Source of the DNA: Nocardia vermiculata NBRC 100427
Lineage (GTDB): Bacteria > Actinomycetota > Actinomycetes > Mycobacteriales > Mycobacteriaceae
Assembly (NCBI RefSeq): GCF_001613265.1
Contig: NZ_BDCA01000006.1
Location: 1-64,000, forward strand
DNA length: 64,000 nucleotides
Direction of reading: 5' to 3'
Position 1 is the stretch's first letter; each line of letters begins with the position of its first letter. Below the pieces are notes generated by a model. That model saw only the letters and a program-made list of their open reading frames with translations, did not search any database and had not been told where the DNA came from. The translations under genes and the position numbers were made by a program. Shown here piece after piece: positions 35,634 to 42,681 of this stretch.

Positions 35634-37166
35634 ATGGTGAAACTCGATCGATTGATCAACATCCTCAGCCGGTACGGCGCCCGGCTCCACGGCCCCGCCG
35701 CCGCCCGCACCCTCGAGATGCACAGCGTCGCCGTCCACGACCCGGTCCGCCCGCACTCCGCCACCGGTGACGTGTTCCTCGCCGTCGGCGTCGCCGACCT
35801 GACCGAGGCCCGCGCACTGGCCGAGCAGGCACGCGCCACCGTCATCGTGGTACGCACAACGGAGAAACCCGACCCACAGCTACGCGACGAACTGGAGCGA
35901 TCCGGCGCCGCACTCATGCTGGTCGACCCGATCGTGTCCTGGAGCCAGATAGCGTCCGTCGTCTACGGCCTCGTACTCGAGGGCCGTGAAACCGAGGCCG
36001 GCCGAGGCCCCAGCGACCTGTTCGCCCTCGCCGACACGATCTCGGCATCTGTCGGAGCCCCGGTCACCATCGAAGACCAACTTTCCAGGGTGATGGCCTA
36101 CTCCACCGCACCCGACGATATCGACCCCGTGCACTCGGGCACCATTCTGGGCCGCCGTATGCCTCCCGCCGTGCGGCACCTGTTCGAGCAGCGCGGCATC
36201 TTCACACATCTGGCCGGATCCGATTCACCCATTCACATCCCACCGTCGCCGGAGGAGGGGCTGGGCGGCAGAACCGTCGCCGCGGTCCGAGCCGGACGTG
36301 AACTACTCGGATCGGTCTGGGTGTCGTGTCACGACCCACTGCCGCAGCGGCAGGTGACATTACTGCAGGAGGGCGCGCATACCGTCGCGCTGCATCTCCT
36401 GCGCTCTCGGGTCAGTGCCGACCTCGAGCGCCAGGTGGAGTCCGAACTGGTCATCGAGTTGATCGAGGGAAGTCCGGATGCCGAGGCGGCGATCGGGAAG
36501 CTCGGTATCCCGTCGGAGAACCTTCGCGTGCTCGCTCTGCAGGCGCACGCCGACCAGGAACGCAATGCCGGGATCCTGCTCGCATTCGAGCGGGCGACAA
36601 CGGGTTTCGGCTGGTCGCGGATCGGGCGGAGCACACTGTTCGGCAATACGGTGTACACGATCCTTCCTTGTGGAGACGACCCGGCACCCGCATATCGGTG
36701 GCTGAACGACCTCACTGCCGGACTACCGGCGCACCTGGAGGTCGTGGCCGGGATCGGTGGCACCGCGGGCGCCCGCACGCTGCCCGCGAGCCGGCGGGAG
36801 GCCGACGAGTGTATGGCCTTACCTGCGAGCGACACAGTGAGCAATGTTCACTGTTATGACAACTCGTGGGATCGAGTGCTGATCCAACGGCTCATTTCGG
36901 TCGCATCCACCGGCCGGCTGCCTTCACGTGATCCGGTTGCGCAACTTATCGAGTTCGACGCACTCAATGCCACGCAGTATGTTCCGACGCTGAAATCGTG
37001 GCTCGAGGCGCACGGTGACCTCAACGCCGCGGCCCACACCCTGGGCGTGCACCCGAATACGGTGCGACATCGAATGAAGCGTATGCGCGCCATGGATTTT
37101 CTGGATCTCGACGATACGCAGAAGCGGACGGCGATGCTTATCGCGCTGTCGATTCACACCGGATGA
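35634..37166 (+). CDS. PucR family transcriptional regulator
   Basis: Regulator of 510 residues. The C-terminus carries the PucR helix-turn-helix: LKSWLEAHGDLNAAAHTLGV, then HPNTVRHRMKRM (about 455-495). The middle has a GGDEF-like/CdaR region (LRVLALQAHADQERNAGILL, VVAGIGGTAGARTLPASRRE). The N-terminal part has a purine-catabolism-type sensor segment (HSATGDVFLAVGVADLTEA). Such proteins respond to metabolites, for example in purine, amino-acid or polyamine use. The ATG at 35634 follows AAGGAG at a longer than usual distance; GTG at 35637 is an alternative. No obvious catabolic target lies adjacent. Codon use is less GC-extreme than its left neighbours. Confidence 0.87.
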   Translation: MVKLDRLINILSRYGARLHGPAAARTLEMHSVAVHDPVRPHSATGDVFLAVGVADLTEARALAEQARATVIVVRTTEKPDPQLRDELERSGAALMLVDPIVSWSQIASVVYGLVLEGRETEAGRGPSDLFALADTISASVGAPVTIEDQLSRVMAYSTAPDDIDPVHSGTILGRRMPPAVRHLFEQRGIFTHLAGSDSPIHIPPSPEEGLGGRTVAAVRAGRELLGSVWVSCHDPLPQRQVTLLQEGAHTVALHLLRSRVSADLERQVESELVIELIEGSPDAEAAIGKLGIPSENLRVLALQAHADQERNAGILLAFERATTGFGWSRIGRSTLFGNTVYTILPCGDDPAPAYRWLNDLTAGLPAHLEVVAGIGGTAGARTLPASRREADECMALPASDTVSNVHCYDNSWDRVLIQRLISVASTGRLPSRDPVAQLIEFDALNATQYVPTLKSWLEAHGDLNAAAHTLGVHPNTVRHRMKRMRAMDFLDLDDTQKRTAMLIALSIHTG

Positions 37167-37184
37167 CACGGAAGGTTGGGGAAA

Positions 37185-37223
37185 CCCTCTATCAATTCGT
37201 CACTGTGACGAATTGATAGAGGG
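37185..37223 (+). terminator. long perfect hairpin after the PucR gene
   Basis: CCCTCTATCAATTCGTCAC (37185-37203), one central T, then the exact complement (37205-37223): 19-bp arms, unusually AT-rich for this genome, 18 bases after the stop. Probably the PucR terminator, though the near-zero loop also resembles a large palindromic binding site. Confidence 0.65.
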
Positions 37224-37586
37224 GTGGACGGCAGGCAGGGAAGGGCCGAGCACGCCACAACGGTGCGACCAGTCAGGAGTCGGAAATTTTCCGGTAAATG
37301 CGATATTCAGCGAAAATCTCAGTTCTGCCGGATTGGCGCACCCGCCGCACACAGTCGCACGCACGAACGTTCGACCTGGCGTGCACACCAGAGCCGTCGC
37401 AGTCGACCGGCAGCGCGGCAGGCCGCCGGCCGAACGCCGACATCGGCGTGACATGGGCATATTTACCCCTCCCAGCACCCGCTCCACTTCGCCGATAATC
37501 TACATTATGTCAAGTAACGGGCGTGGGGCTCTCCCCGTCACCGGCCGGCCACATCCCCACACCACTACTCCCCGACAGGTAGACAC
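37224..37586. other. 363-base gap without a supported gene
   Basis: Lies between the PucR terminator and the Nudix remnant. Open frames here have no ribosome sites and odd composition. Base composition is lower in GC than the flanks, as expected of decayed DNA. Confidence 0.5.
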
Positions 37587-37736
37587 TCAGCGTCGCAGCA
37601 TCAGCAGCGCGTATGCGGCCACCGTCGAATCGTCGGTGATGGTTCCGTTCACCACCATCTCCTCGACCTGTTTCCGGGCGAACCATTCGTGTCGCATGTC
37701 CTTCGGTCGAGCCGGCGATCGAACATTCTGGACAGC
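37587..37736 (-). pseudogene. C-terminal remnant of a Nudix hydrolase
   Basis: An open minus-strand stretch of about 50 codons ends at TGA 37589-37587. Its last 35 residues read MRHEWFARKQVEEMV, then VNGTITDDSTVAAYALLMLRR. This is the pattern of the last strand and helix of Nudix hydrolases (an E-x-R/W-F-x-x-x-E-V segment, then a G-x-I-x-D-x-x-T-V-A-A helix). The Nudix box itself is absent upstream, so only the 3' end survives. It is assigned by eye. Confidence 0.45.
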
Positions 37737-37793
37737 TCCCCCGTTCGGCTGAAAACTTTGCCGCAGCTGCGGGATTCGCTCGTTGCCCCGAGG

Positions 37794-38435
37794 TCAGGTC
37801 CGGCCCGTTGGGGAAGATTCGAGGCCGTCGCGCAGGAGGTCGAAGGCGTGGTTGGTGGCGCGGACCGCTTCCGGGTAGCGGTCTGTTGCGGACTCGCCGG
37901 CAACGAGGCTTCGATGATTCATCAGGGCCAGTTCGCGCTGCACCACGGTCACCTGGGCTGCGATGAGGCGCGCGGTCAGTGGATCGTAACCGCTCTCGCG
38001 CAGCGCATCGTCCAGCGTGTCCACTCCCCGTGCGGCGTAGCGCATCAGCCTTGCCGCCAACGTTTCGGTGCCGGAGACCAGTTGCAGGAAGGCCATGATC
38101 TCGGGGTCGTCGTTCAGGCCGGAGTTCGGATCGCGCCGCTGCAACGCGTCCAGTTGCGCTTCGCGCAGTGCCTCCAGCGGCGGTTGCCCGGCCGGCCGTG
38201 CCTGGACCGTTCTGGCGGCTTCATCCTCGTGGTCGGCGAACCGTTGCAGGACAAGGTCTTCCTTGGTCGGGAAGTAGGCGAACAGGGTCCGCCGGGAGAC
38301 CTCCGCCGCCCGCGCGATGTCGGTGATCGAGACCTGGTCGAATCCTGCTTCGAGGAACATGCGGATCGCCGTGGCCGCGATCGTCTCGCGCAGGCGCATC
38401 TTCTTTCGTTCCCGCAGTCCCATCGGTTCGATCAT
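37794..38435 (-). CDS. TetR family transcriptional regulator
   Basis: Repressor-type regulator of 213 residues. The N-terminal TetR DNA-binding domain is clear: RLRETIAATAIRMFLEAGFD, QVSITDIARAAEVSRRTLFA, YFPTKEDLVLQRF (about 12-60). The ligand domain is helical and resembles the MftR-type C-terminal domain. The start ATG at 38435 gives the usual basic N-terminus GLRERKKMRLRE. It is divergent from the Rox-like monooxygenase gene by 65 bases, which contain a palindromic operator. It probably represses that gene, and itself, until a ligand binds; that ligand is likely the monooxygenase substrate (inference from the common arrangement). Confidence 0.9.
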   Translation of the reverse strand: MIEPMGLRERKKMRLRETIAATAIRMFLEAGFDQVSITDIARAAEVSRRTLFAYFPTKEDLVLQRFADHEDEAARTVQARPAGQPPLEALREAQLDALQRRDPNSGLNDDPEIMAFLQLVSGTETLAARLMRYAARGVDTLDDALRESGYDPLTARLIAAQVTVVQRELALMNHRSLVAGESATDRYPEAVRATNHAFDLLRDGLESSPTGRT

Positions 38436-38455
38436 GGACTCACACTAGCGCATTA

Positions 38456-38487
38456 GTAGATCGAGTGTATTCTTGCACTCAGTCTAC
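38456..38487. promoter_or_regulatory. palindromic operator between TetR and monooxygenase genes
   Basis: Nested perfect inverted repeat: GTAGA-2-GAGTG-8-CACTC-2-TCTAC over 32 bases. It starts 21 bases upstream of the TetR start codon and ends 13 bases before the monooxygenase GTG, just ahead of its GGAGG. Confidence 0.65.
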
Positions 38488-38500
38488 TTTGGAGGATGTC

Positions 38501-39937
38501 GTGCGAACCGAAGTCATCGTGGTAGGAGCGGGCCCGACCGGTCTGATGCTGGCCACCGAGCTCACCCTTGCCGGAATATCGGTTGTCGTGCTGGAAAAAC
38601 AGCACACGCGCAGCATCCAGTCCCGAGCAGGCGCCCTACAACCACGCACCGCAGAGGTACTCGACCTGCGTGGATTGCTGGAGCCACTGCTCGACCGTGC
38701 GCTCCCCCGAGGCGAGTTCGGGGGGCATTTCGCCGGGCTCCCGGTCGAATTGGACTGTCGGACCTGGCAGACCCGCCACCCCTACCCGGTCGCCGTCCCG
38801 CAGGCTCGGCTCGAAGCTTTCCTCGAACAGCGGCTCGTGGATCGGGGTGTGCCGGTGCTGCGCGGATCCGAAGTGTCCGCCATCGAACAGGATTCCGACG
38901 GCGTCACGGCCGCGGGCGTGCGCGGTAGCTACCTCGTGGCCTGCGACGGCGGGCACAGCATGATCCGCAAGCTGCTGGGTGTCGCGTTCCCCGGCACCGC
39001 GGGCACGACCTCTTCGGTGGTCGCGGATCTGACCCTCGCGACCCGATCCGCGACGGTCCCCAGCACCTCCGAACATTTCAGCCGGTACATCAAGCACGCG
39101 GGCGGATTCTTCAGCATCCTGCACCCCCTCGACGGTGAGCTGTACCGGATGATCTTCGGTAAGCTCGCTGCGGAAGGACCCGGCCGTGAAATGCCGGTCA
39201 CCACCGCCGAAGTCGAGGAAGTGCTGCAGGCGGTGTACGGGCCCGAGACGCAACTCGGTGAGCTGCGCGCAGCATCCCGATTCAGCGACGCCACCCGCCA
39301 GGTCGAGCACTATCGCGAGGGACGAGTGCTCTTCGCCGGAGACGCGGCCCACATCCACTTGCCGATCGGAGGCCAGGGCGTGAACCTCGGTATCCAGGAT
39401 GCGGTGAATCTCGGCTGGAAACTCGCCGCGACGATTCACGGCTGGGCGCCCGAGGGGTTGCTCGACAGCTACCACACCGAGCGTCACCCCGTCGCCGCGC
39501 GGGTACTGCGCACAACCCGCGCTCAGGGCGTGATCATGAATCCGAATCAGGACGAGGATCTCGCTACGGTCCGCGACCTCGTCACAGACATGCTTCGGCT
39601 CCCCGACACCAACCACTTCGTCTCAGGCATGATGGCGGGCCTGGACATCCGATATCGGGGGCTCGGTCCCCGCATGATCGACCTCGATGTGAACACTGCG
39701 CACGGCCCGACCCGCGTCAGCCGGCTGATGCACTGCGGCCGCGGCCTGCTGTTGTGTTTCGACGACACGCCACGGTCGATCGATCGTTGGGCCGACCGGG
39801 TCGACCAAGTCGTCGCCGATCCGGCCGACCGCGACGGCGATGCCGCCACCGTCCTGATTCGGCCCGACGGCTACATCGCCTGGTCTGCGCTCGATGCCGA
39901 ACCACTCGAAACCGCACTGACCCGATGGTTCGGCTGA
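38501..39937 (+). CDS. FAD-dependent monooxygenase, rifampicin monooxygenase (Rox)-like
   Basis: Flavoprotein aromatic hydroxylase of 478 residues, using NAD(P)H and O2. It has the FAD fold motif VGAGPTGLMLATEL (GxGxxG at 9-14), the middle motif YLVACDGGHSMIRKLLG, and GDAAHIHLPIGGQGVNLGIQ with D281. Many segments recall Nocardia farcinica rifampicin monooxygenase: HSYVLAIPQ-like YPVAVPQARLE, RFSDATRQVEHYREGRVLFA, LDSYHTERHPVAARVL and the terminal LIRPDGYIAW. Rifamycin inactivation is therefore a good hypothesis, but related enzymes act on other aromatic polyketides. The start is GTG at 38501 with GGAGG five bases upstream. It is divergently controlled with the TetR gene. Confidence 0.85.
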   Translation: MRTEVIVVGAGPTGLMLATELTLAGISVVVLEKQHTRSIQSRAGALQPRTAEVLDLRGLLEPLLDRALPRGEFGGHFAGLPVELDCRTWQTRHPYPVAVPQARLEAFLEQRLVDRGVPVLRGSEVSAIEQDSDGVTAAGVRGSYLVACDGGHSMIRKLLGVAFPGTAGTTSSVVADLTLATRSATVPSTSEHFSRYIKHAGGFFSILHPLDGELYRMIFGKLAAEGPGREMPVTTAEVEEVLQAVYGPETQLGELRAASRFSDATRQVEHYREGRVLFAGDAAHIHLPIGGQGVNLGIQDAVNLGWKLAATIHGWAPEGLLDSYHTERHPVAARVLRTTRAQGVIMNPNQDEDLATVRDLVTDMLRLPDTNHFVSGMMAGLDIRYRGLGPRMIDLDVNTAHGPTRVSRLMHCGRGLLLCFDDTPRSIDRWADRVDQVVADPADRDGDAATVLIRPDGYIAWSALDAEPLETALTRWFG

Positions 39938-40030
39938 GCAGCAGCTCAGGCGTGGACGACGGTTTACCCACCGGCCGAGCCCGTCTCGGTACAGCCGACA
40001 ACCGGGTGATTCGGCGACCAGACGATAATC

Positions 40031-40525
40031 CTACTTCTTCTGAGAATGCAGCCCGTCGAGCAGGAGCGTAACCGCACCGTGTGGCGACTCTGCTACGACT
40101 CCGGCGTCCACCGGGTTGCCGTCGACGTCCGAGATCGTCCATCCGCCAAGGGAAATGACCGGCACGCCACCACGACGGTTGACCAAGGCAAGTTCGGACA
40201 GGGTGCCGAACGACCCGCCGACGACGATGACCGCATCTGCGGACCACACGAGGATCGCATTGCGCGCCTCCCCCATGTTCGTATAGAGCACTGCCGACAG
40301 CCCGTCACAGATCCGCGTCGGATCGGTGTCCGGGCGTATGCCGATGACGAGTCCGCCGGCCTTCGACGCGCCTTCGGCGACCGCGGCCATGACCCCTGTG
40401 CCACCACCGCACAGCACCGTCGCGCCCGCTTCTGCGAGTAGTCTGCCGACCTCGCGTGCGTTGGCTGTGTCAGCTTCTGTGCACTGGCGGGGTCCGCATA
40501 CTGCGACCTGAATCGGTAGGGGCAC
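40031..40525 (-). CDS. TIGR00725/LOG-family protein
   Basis: Rossmann-fold protein of 164 residues related to the LOG (lysine-decarboxylase-like) nucleotide-binding family, some members of which cleave cytokinin or other nucleoside monophosphates. Signatures are QVAVCGPRQCTEADTANARE, ATVLCGGGTGVMAAVAEGA, GLVIGIRPDTDP, DAVIVVGGSFGTLSELALV and VISLGGW. The GTG start at 40525 has AAGGA five bases upstream and lies one base after the regulator stop, so the two genes are coupled. The last residues, TLLLDGLHSQKK, resemble the end of the unrelated DoxX-like gene at 48661. The substrate is unknown. Confidence 0.82.
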   Translation of the reverse strand: MPLPIQVAVCGPRQCTEADTANAREVGRLLAEAGATVLCGGGTGVMAAVAEGASKAGGLVIGIRPDTDPTRICDGLSAVLYTNMGEARNAILVWSADAVIVVGGSFGTLSELALVNRRGGVPVISLGGWTISDVDGNPVDAGVVAESPHGAVTLLLDGLHSQKK

Positions 40526-40526
40526 G

Positions 40527-41792
40527 TCATTCCTTACGAGCGGTGTAGGTGGTGAACATAGTGATGCGTTCGCTGAGTTCGAGGGTTGTTCGAGCACGTG
40601 CCCCTGTTACCGACGACATCGCGTCGGCCGTCTTGACGACGCGTTCGACGATGGGTGTGGTGCGGAGTTCGACCGGTAGAGACAACACCCGGTTCACGCG
40701 GGCCTCGGCGGCTTCGATGTCGCCGAGGCCCAGATGAGCTTGTGCGCCGTCGAGTTCTGCTGCGGCGATGAATTCTGGCGGGGAGCTCGGGGTGAAGATA
40801 TCGAGGGCTTCCTCGCAATGTTGCAGGGCCAGCTGAAAATGCTGGCGCCCGGCCAACGAGAGGTGGACTTCGGCGGCGTAGTAGTGGGCTTTTCCAGGAT
40901 CGAATGACATCACTCCGGTGCCGGCAGCGTTCGGCTGTCGACGGCCCATTGCGTCCATCGCGGCGTCGAGCGCTGCCAGCGCGGCCCGCTCGTCTCCCCG
41001 GGCCGCCTGGGCTCTCGCCAACTGGCTTGCCAATCGCAGCTGCGTCGAGGCGTCGGTCATGGTGGCAAGACCGATTTCGGCGTACCTCGCTGCTAGTGGG
41101 TAGTCCCCCGCCCAGTAGGCCACATTCGCTTGCACCCAGCGAACATAGGCCCGGAGGTGCTGATCCTCGGCGTAGTCGGCGGCAAACCAGGCGGTGCGGG
41201 CATGGGTGTCGGCATCGTACGGTCGGCCCAGGTCCGCGCAGGCGTGAGCGATGAGTGCGCACACTTGGCCGGCGATCAAGTACAGGTCGGCGATGAATCG
41301 TGGGCGCTGCCGGGCGTCGAGCAGATCGAATACCTCGCGCCGCAACGCGTTCAGCCGGGGAACCAATTCGAACGGTGGTTTGACCAGGTAATCGGCGGCC
41401 AGCGCGGATACGTCGGCGCGCAACTGCTCGAGGACGTTCTCGTCGACACCACCCGCGCCACGCTTGGTCCAGCGTGCGGAATCATCAGTGGACATTGCTA
41501 TCTCCTGTGTCAGCTTCTCCAACTCGCTCAACACGGGCTCCGGCGTGTGTGCTGTTTCCGGAGGTGCCGTAAGTGCCTCGAAACCAAGTCTCCACACCAG
41601 ACGGGCTACCCGCTGCGATGCCGGCCGCGCGTCAGCCTTTCCCGACATCCACCGGCGAAGTTGGCGATCAGATAGGGTTGCGGATTCTCCCTCCAGCCGA
41701 GCGGTCTCGTTGAAACGGTCGCACCACTCGGGCACCGTCCGATCGCTCTGGCGAATCAGCAGCTCGAGCACAGTGCGTGCATCGTGGTTCAT
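40527..41792 (-). CDS. HTH/TPR transcriptional regulator
   Basis: Regulator-like protein of 421 residues. The N-terminal 75 residues resemble an XRE-type helix-turn-helix (TVPEWCDRFNETARLEGESA, TLSDRQLRRWMSGKADARPA). Residues about 115-405 are helical repeats of tetratricopeptide type (FIADLYLIAGQVCALIAHAC, AYVRWVQANVAYWAGDYPLA, HYYAAEVHLSLAGRQHFQLA, EALDIFTPSSPPEFIAAAEL). Such proteins in actinobacteria often control specialised-metabolism or accessory loci, with the TPR part sensing a peptide or partner. It faces the tiny-ORF/decarboxylase operon across 255 bases and is coupled to the LOG gene. It is the natural candidate regulator of that operon (inference). Confidence 0.8.
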   Translation of the reverse strand: MNHDARTVLELLIRQSDRTVPEWCDRFNETARLEGESATLSDRQLRRWMSGKADARPASQRVARLVWRLGFEALTAPPETAHTPEPVLSELEKLTQEIAMSTDDSARWTKRGAGGVDENVLEQLRADVSALAADYLVKPPFELVPRLNALRREVFDLLDARQRPRFIADLYLIAGQVCALIAHACADLGRPYDADTHARTAWFAADYAEDQHLRAYVRWVQANVAYWAGDYPLAARYAEIGLATMTDASTQLRLASQLARAQAARGDERAALAALDAAMDAMGRRQPNAAGTGVMSFDPGKAHYYAAEVHLSLAGRQHFQLALQHCEEALDIFTPSSPPEFIAAAELDGAQAHLGLGDIEAAEARVNRVLSLPVELRTTPIVERVVKTADAMSSVTGARARTTLELSERITMFTTYTARKE

Positions 41793-42047
41793 TGCGTCCC
41801 CTCACGCAGATTTACGGGTCAACCAACGGTATCCCGTGCCCGCCACCGCTACTGCCCAGTGAACCGCTCGGTTCCGGGATAAGTCCGGGCAATGGCATGG
41901 AAATGGCCAGTTGCAGACATTGTTACGTCAGCCCGCTCGAGGTGAAGCTGATCACAGCACCAGTCGGTGAGCGGGGGACGCCGTTGAACTCCGCACCGAC
42001 CTCGGATTGATCAGACCCACCCCGCCCCAGAGGAAGTGACTGTTCCG

Positions 42048-42221
42048 ATGCTGAATGTTCCATTGCGCGAGGAGATCACTCATGACTGTGCGACAGATCC
42101 GATCGGCTTCGCCACCTCGACCGAGGCGTACGCAATGCTCCGACTACACGACGCTCACGGCCCCCGATGCAGGCGATTCCTTGCTGCCCACGCCTATGTC
42201 TCAGCGGGTTTGGACGACTGA
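42048..42221 (+). CDS. tiny ORF A of the decarboxylase operon
   Basis: Hypothetical protein of 57 residues. The start ATG at 42048 is preceded by AGGAAG at a rather long 11-12 bases; in-frame GTG at 42036 is too close to it. Sequence: MLNVPLREEITHDCATDPIG, then TSTEAYAMLRLHDAHGPRCR and a helical RFLAAHAYVSAGLDD. Two cysteines and three histidines are notable. I do not recognise a family. The next start follows the stop by 2 bases, so it belongs to the operon. Confidence 0.5.
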   Translation: MLNVPLREEITHDCATDPIGFATSTEAYAMLRLHDAHGPRCRRFLAAHAYVSAGLDD

Positions 42222-42223
42222 GT

Positions 42224-42439
42224 GTGAGCGGGGACGGGACCGGCCTCGACATGCAGGTTCACGTGACCGTCGAGTTTCCCACCCACCCGCCGATGCACTT
42301 TCGCGCCGAAAAATCCGCCGCCCACAACTTTCTCGCCGAGATGGCGCGCTCGCACACCCGTGTCGTGGTCCAAGTGGACGCGGCGGTATCAGCGCGGATG
42401 CGTTTGCTGCCGTGCCACCGACTTTTCGAGGACCCATGA
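42224..42439 (+). CDS. tiny ORF B of the decarboxylase operon
   Basis: Hypothetical protein of 71 residues from GTG at 42224, two bases after the stop of ORF A. An internal ATG (MQVHVTVEFPTHPPMHFRAE) ten codons later is an alternative start. The part HFRAEKSAAHNFLAEMARSH, then TRVVVQVDAAV, reads as a short alpha/beta domain. Its TGA overlaps the ATG of ORF C (ATGA). No family was recognised. The coupling on both sides argues that it is real despite the size. Confidence 0.5.
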   Translation: MSGDGTGLDMQVHVTVEFPTHPPMHFRAEKSAAHNFLAEMARSHTRVVVQVDAAVSARMRLLPCHRLFEDP

Positions 42440-42681
42440 CGATCAACGACGCATCTCCCCTGCCGCGGCGTACGCCCGCGACGACGCCGATCCCGGCACC
42501 GAAGAGTCCGGTCGAGCCGATCGCCGACCCGGCCCTTATTCGCCGTGTGCGCGATGGGCTCATGAACGAGCAGCCGGACTCAGGTGGGTGTAGCTCCCGA
42601 TACGAGGGCGACGCGCGAGCCGGCCGACTGCTCCCCTATCCGACAACTGACTTCATCGAGAGGAAGACTGTTCATGACTGA
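42436..42681 (+). CDS. tiny ORF C of the decarboxylase operon
   Basis: Hypothetical protein of 81 residues. The first third is Pro/Thr-rich (SPLPRRTPATTPIPAPKSPV) and probably unfolded. A short helix (PALIRRVRDGLMNEQ) and a polar tail with one cysteine follow (GGCSSRYEGDARAGRLLPYP). It overlaps ORF B by ATGA at its start and the decarboxylase gene by 8 bases (ATGACTGA) at its end. No family was recognised. A precursor peptide or an adaptor would fit the layout, but neither is shown. Confidence 0.5.
   Translation: MTINDASPLPRRTPATTPIPAPKSPVEPIADPALIRRVRDGLMNEQPDSGGCSSRYEGDARAGRLLPYPTTDFIERKTVHD

Noticed and set aside
37213..37752. 179-codon plus-strand ORF in the gap before the TetR gene
   Set aside because: No ribosome site, irregular composition, and its 3' part is antisense to the Nudix remnant.
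40093..40530. ATG-started alternative frame at the LOG gene
   Set aside because: The GTG frame carries all LOG motifs; the ATG frame is a shifted reading without motifs.
41777..42010. 77-codon plus-strand ORF in the divergent gap before ORF A
   Set aside because: It begins inside the regulator gene on the other strand, has no ribosome site and no family features.
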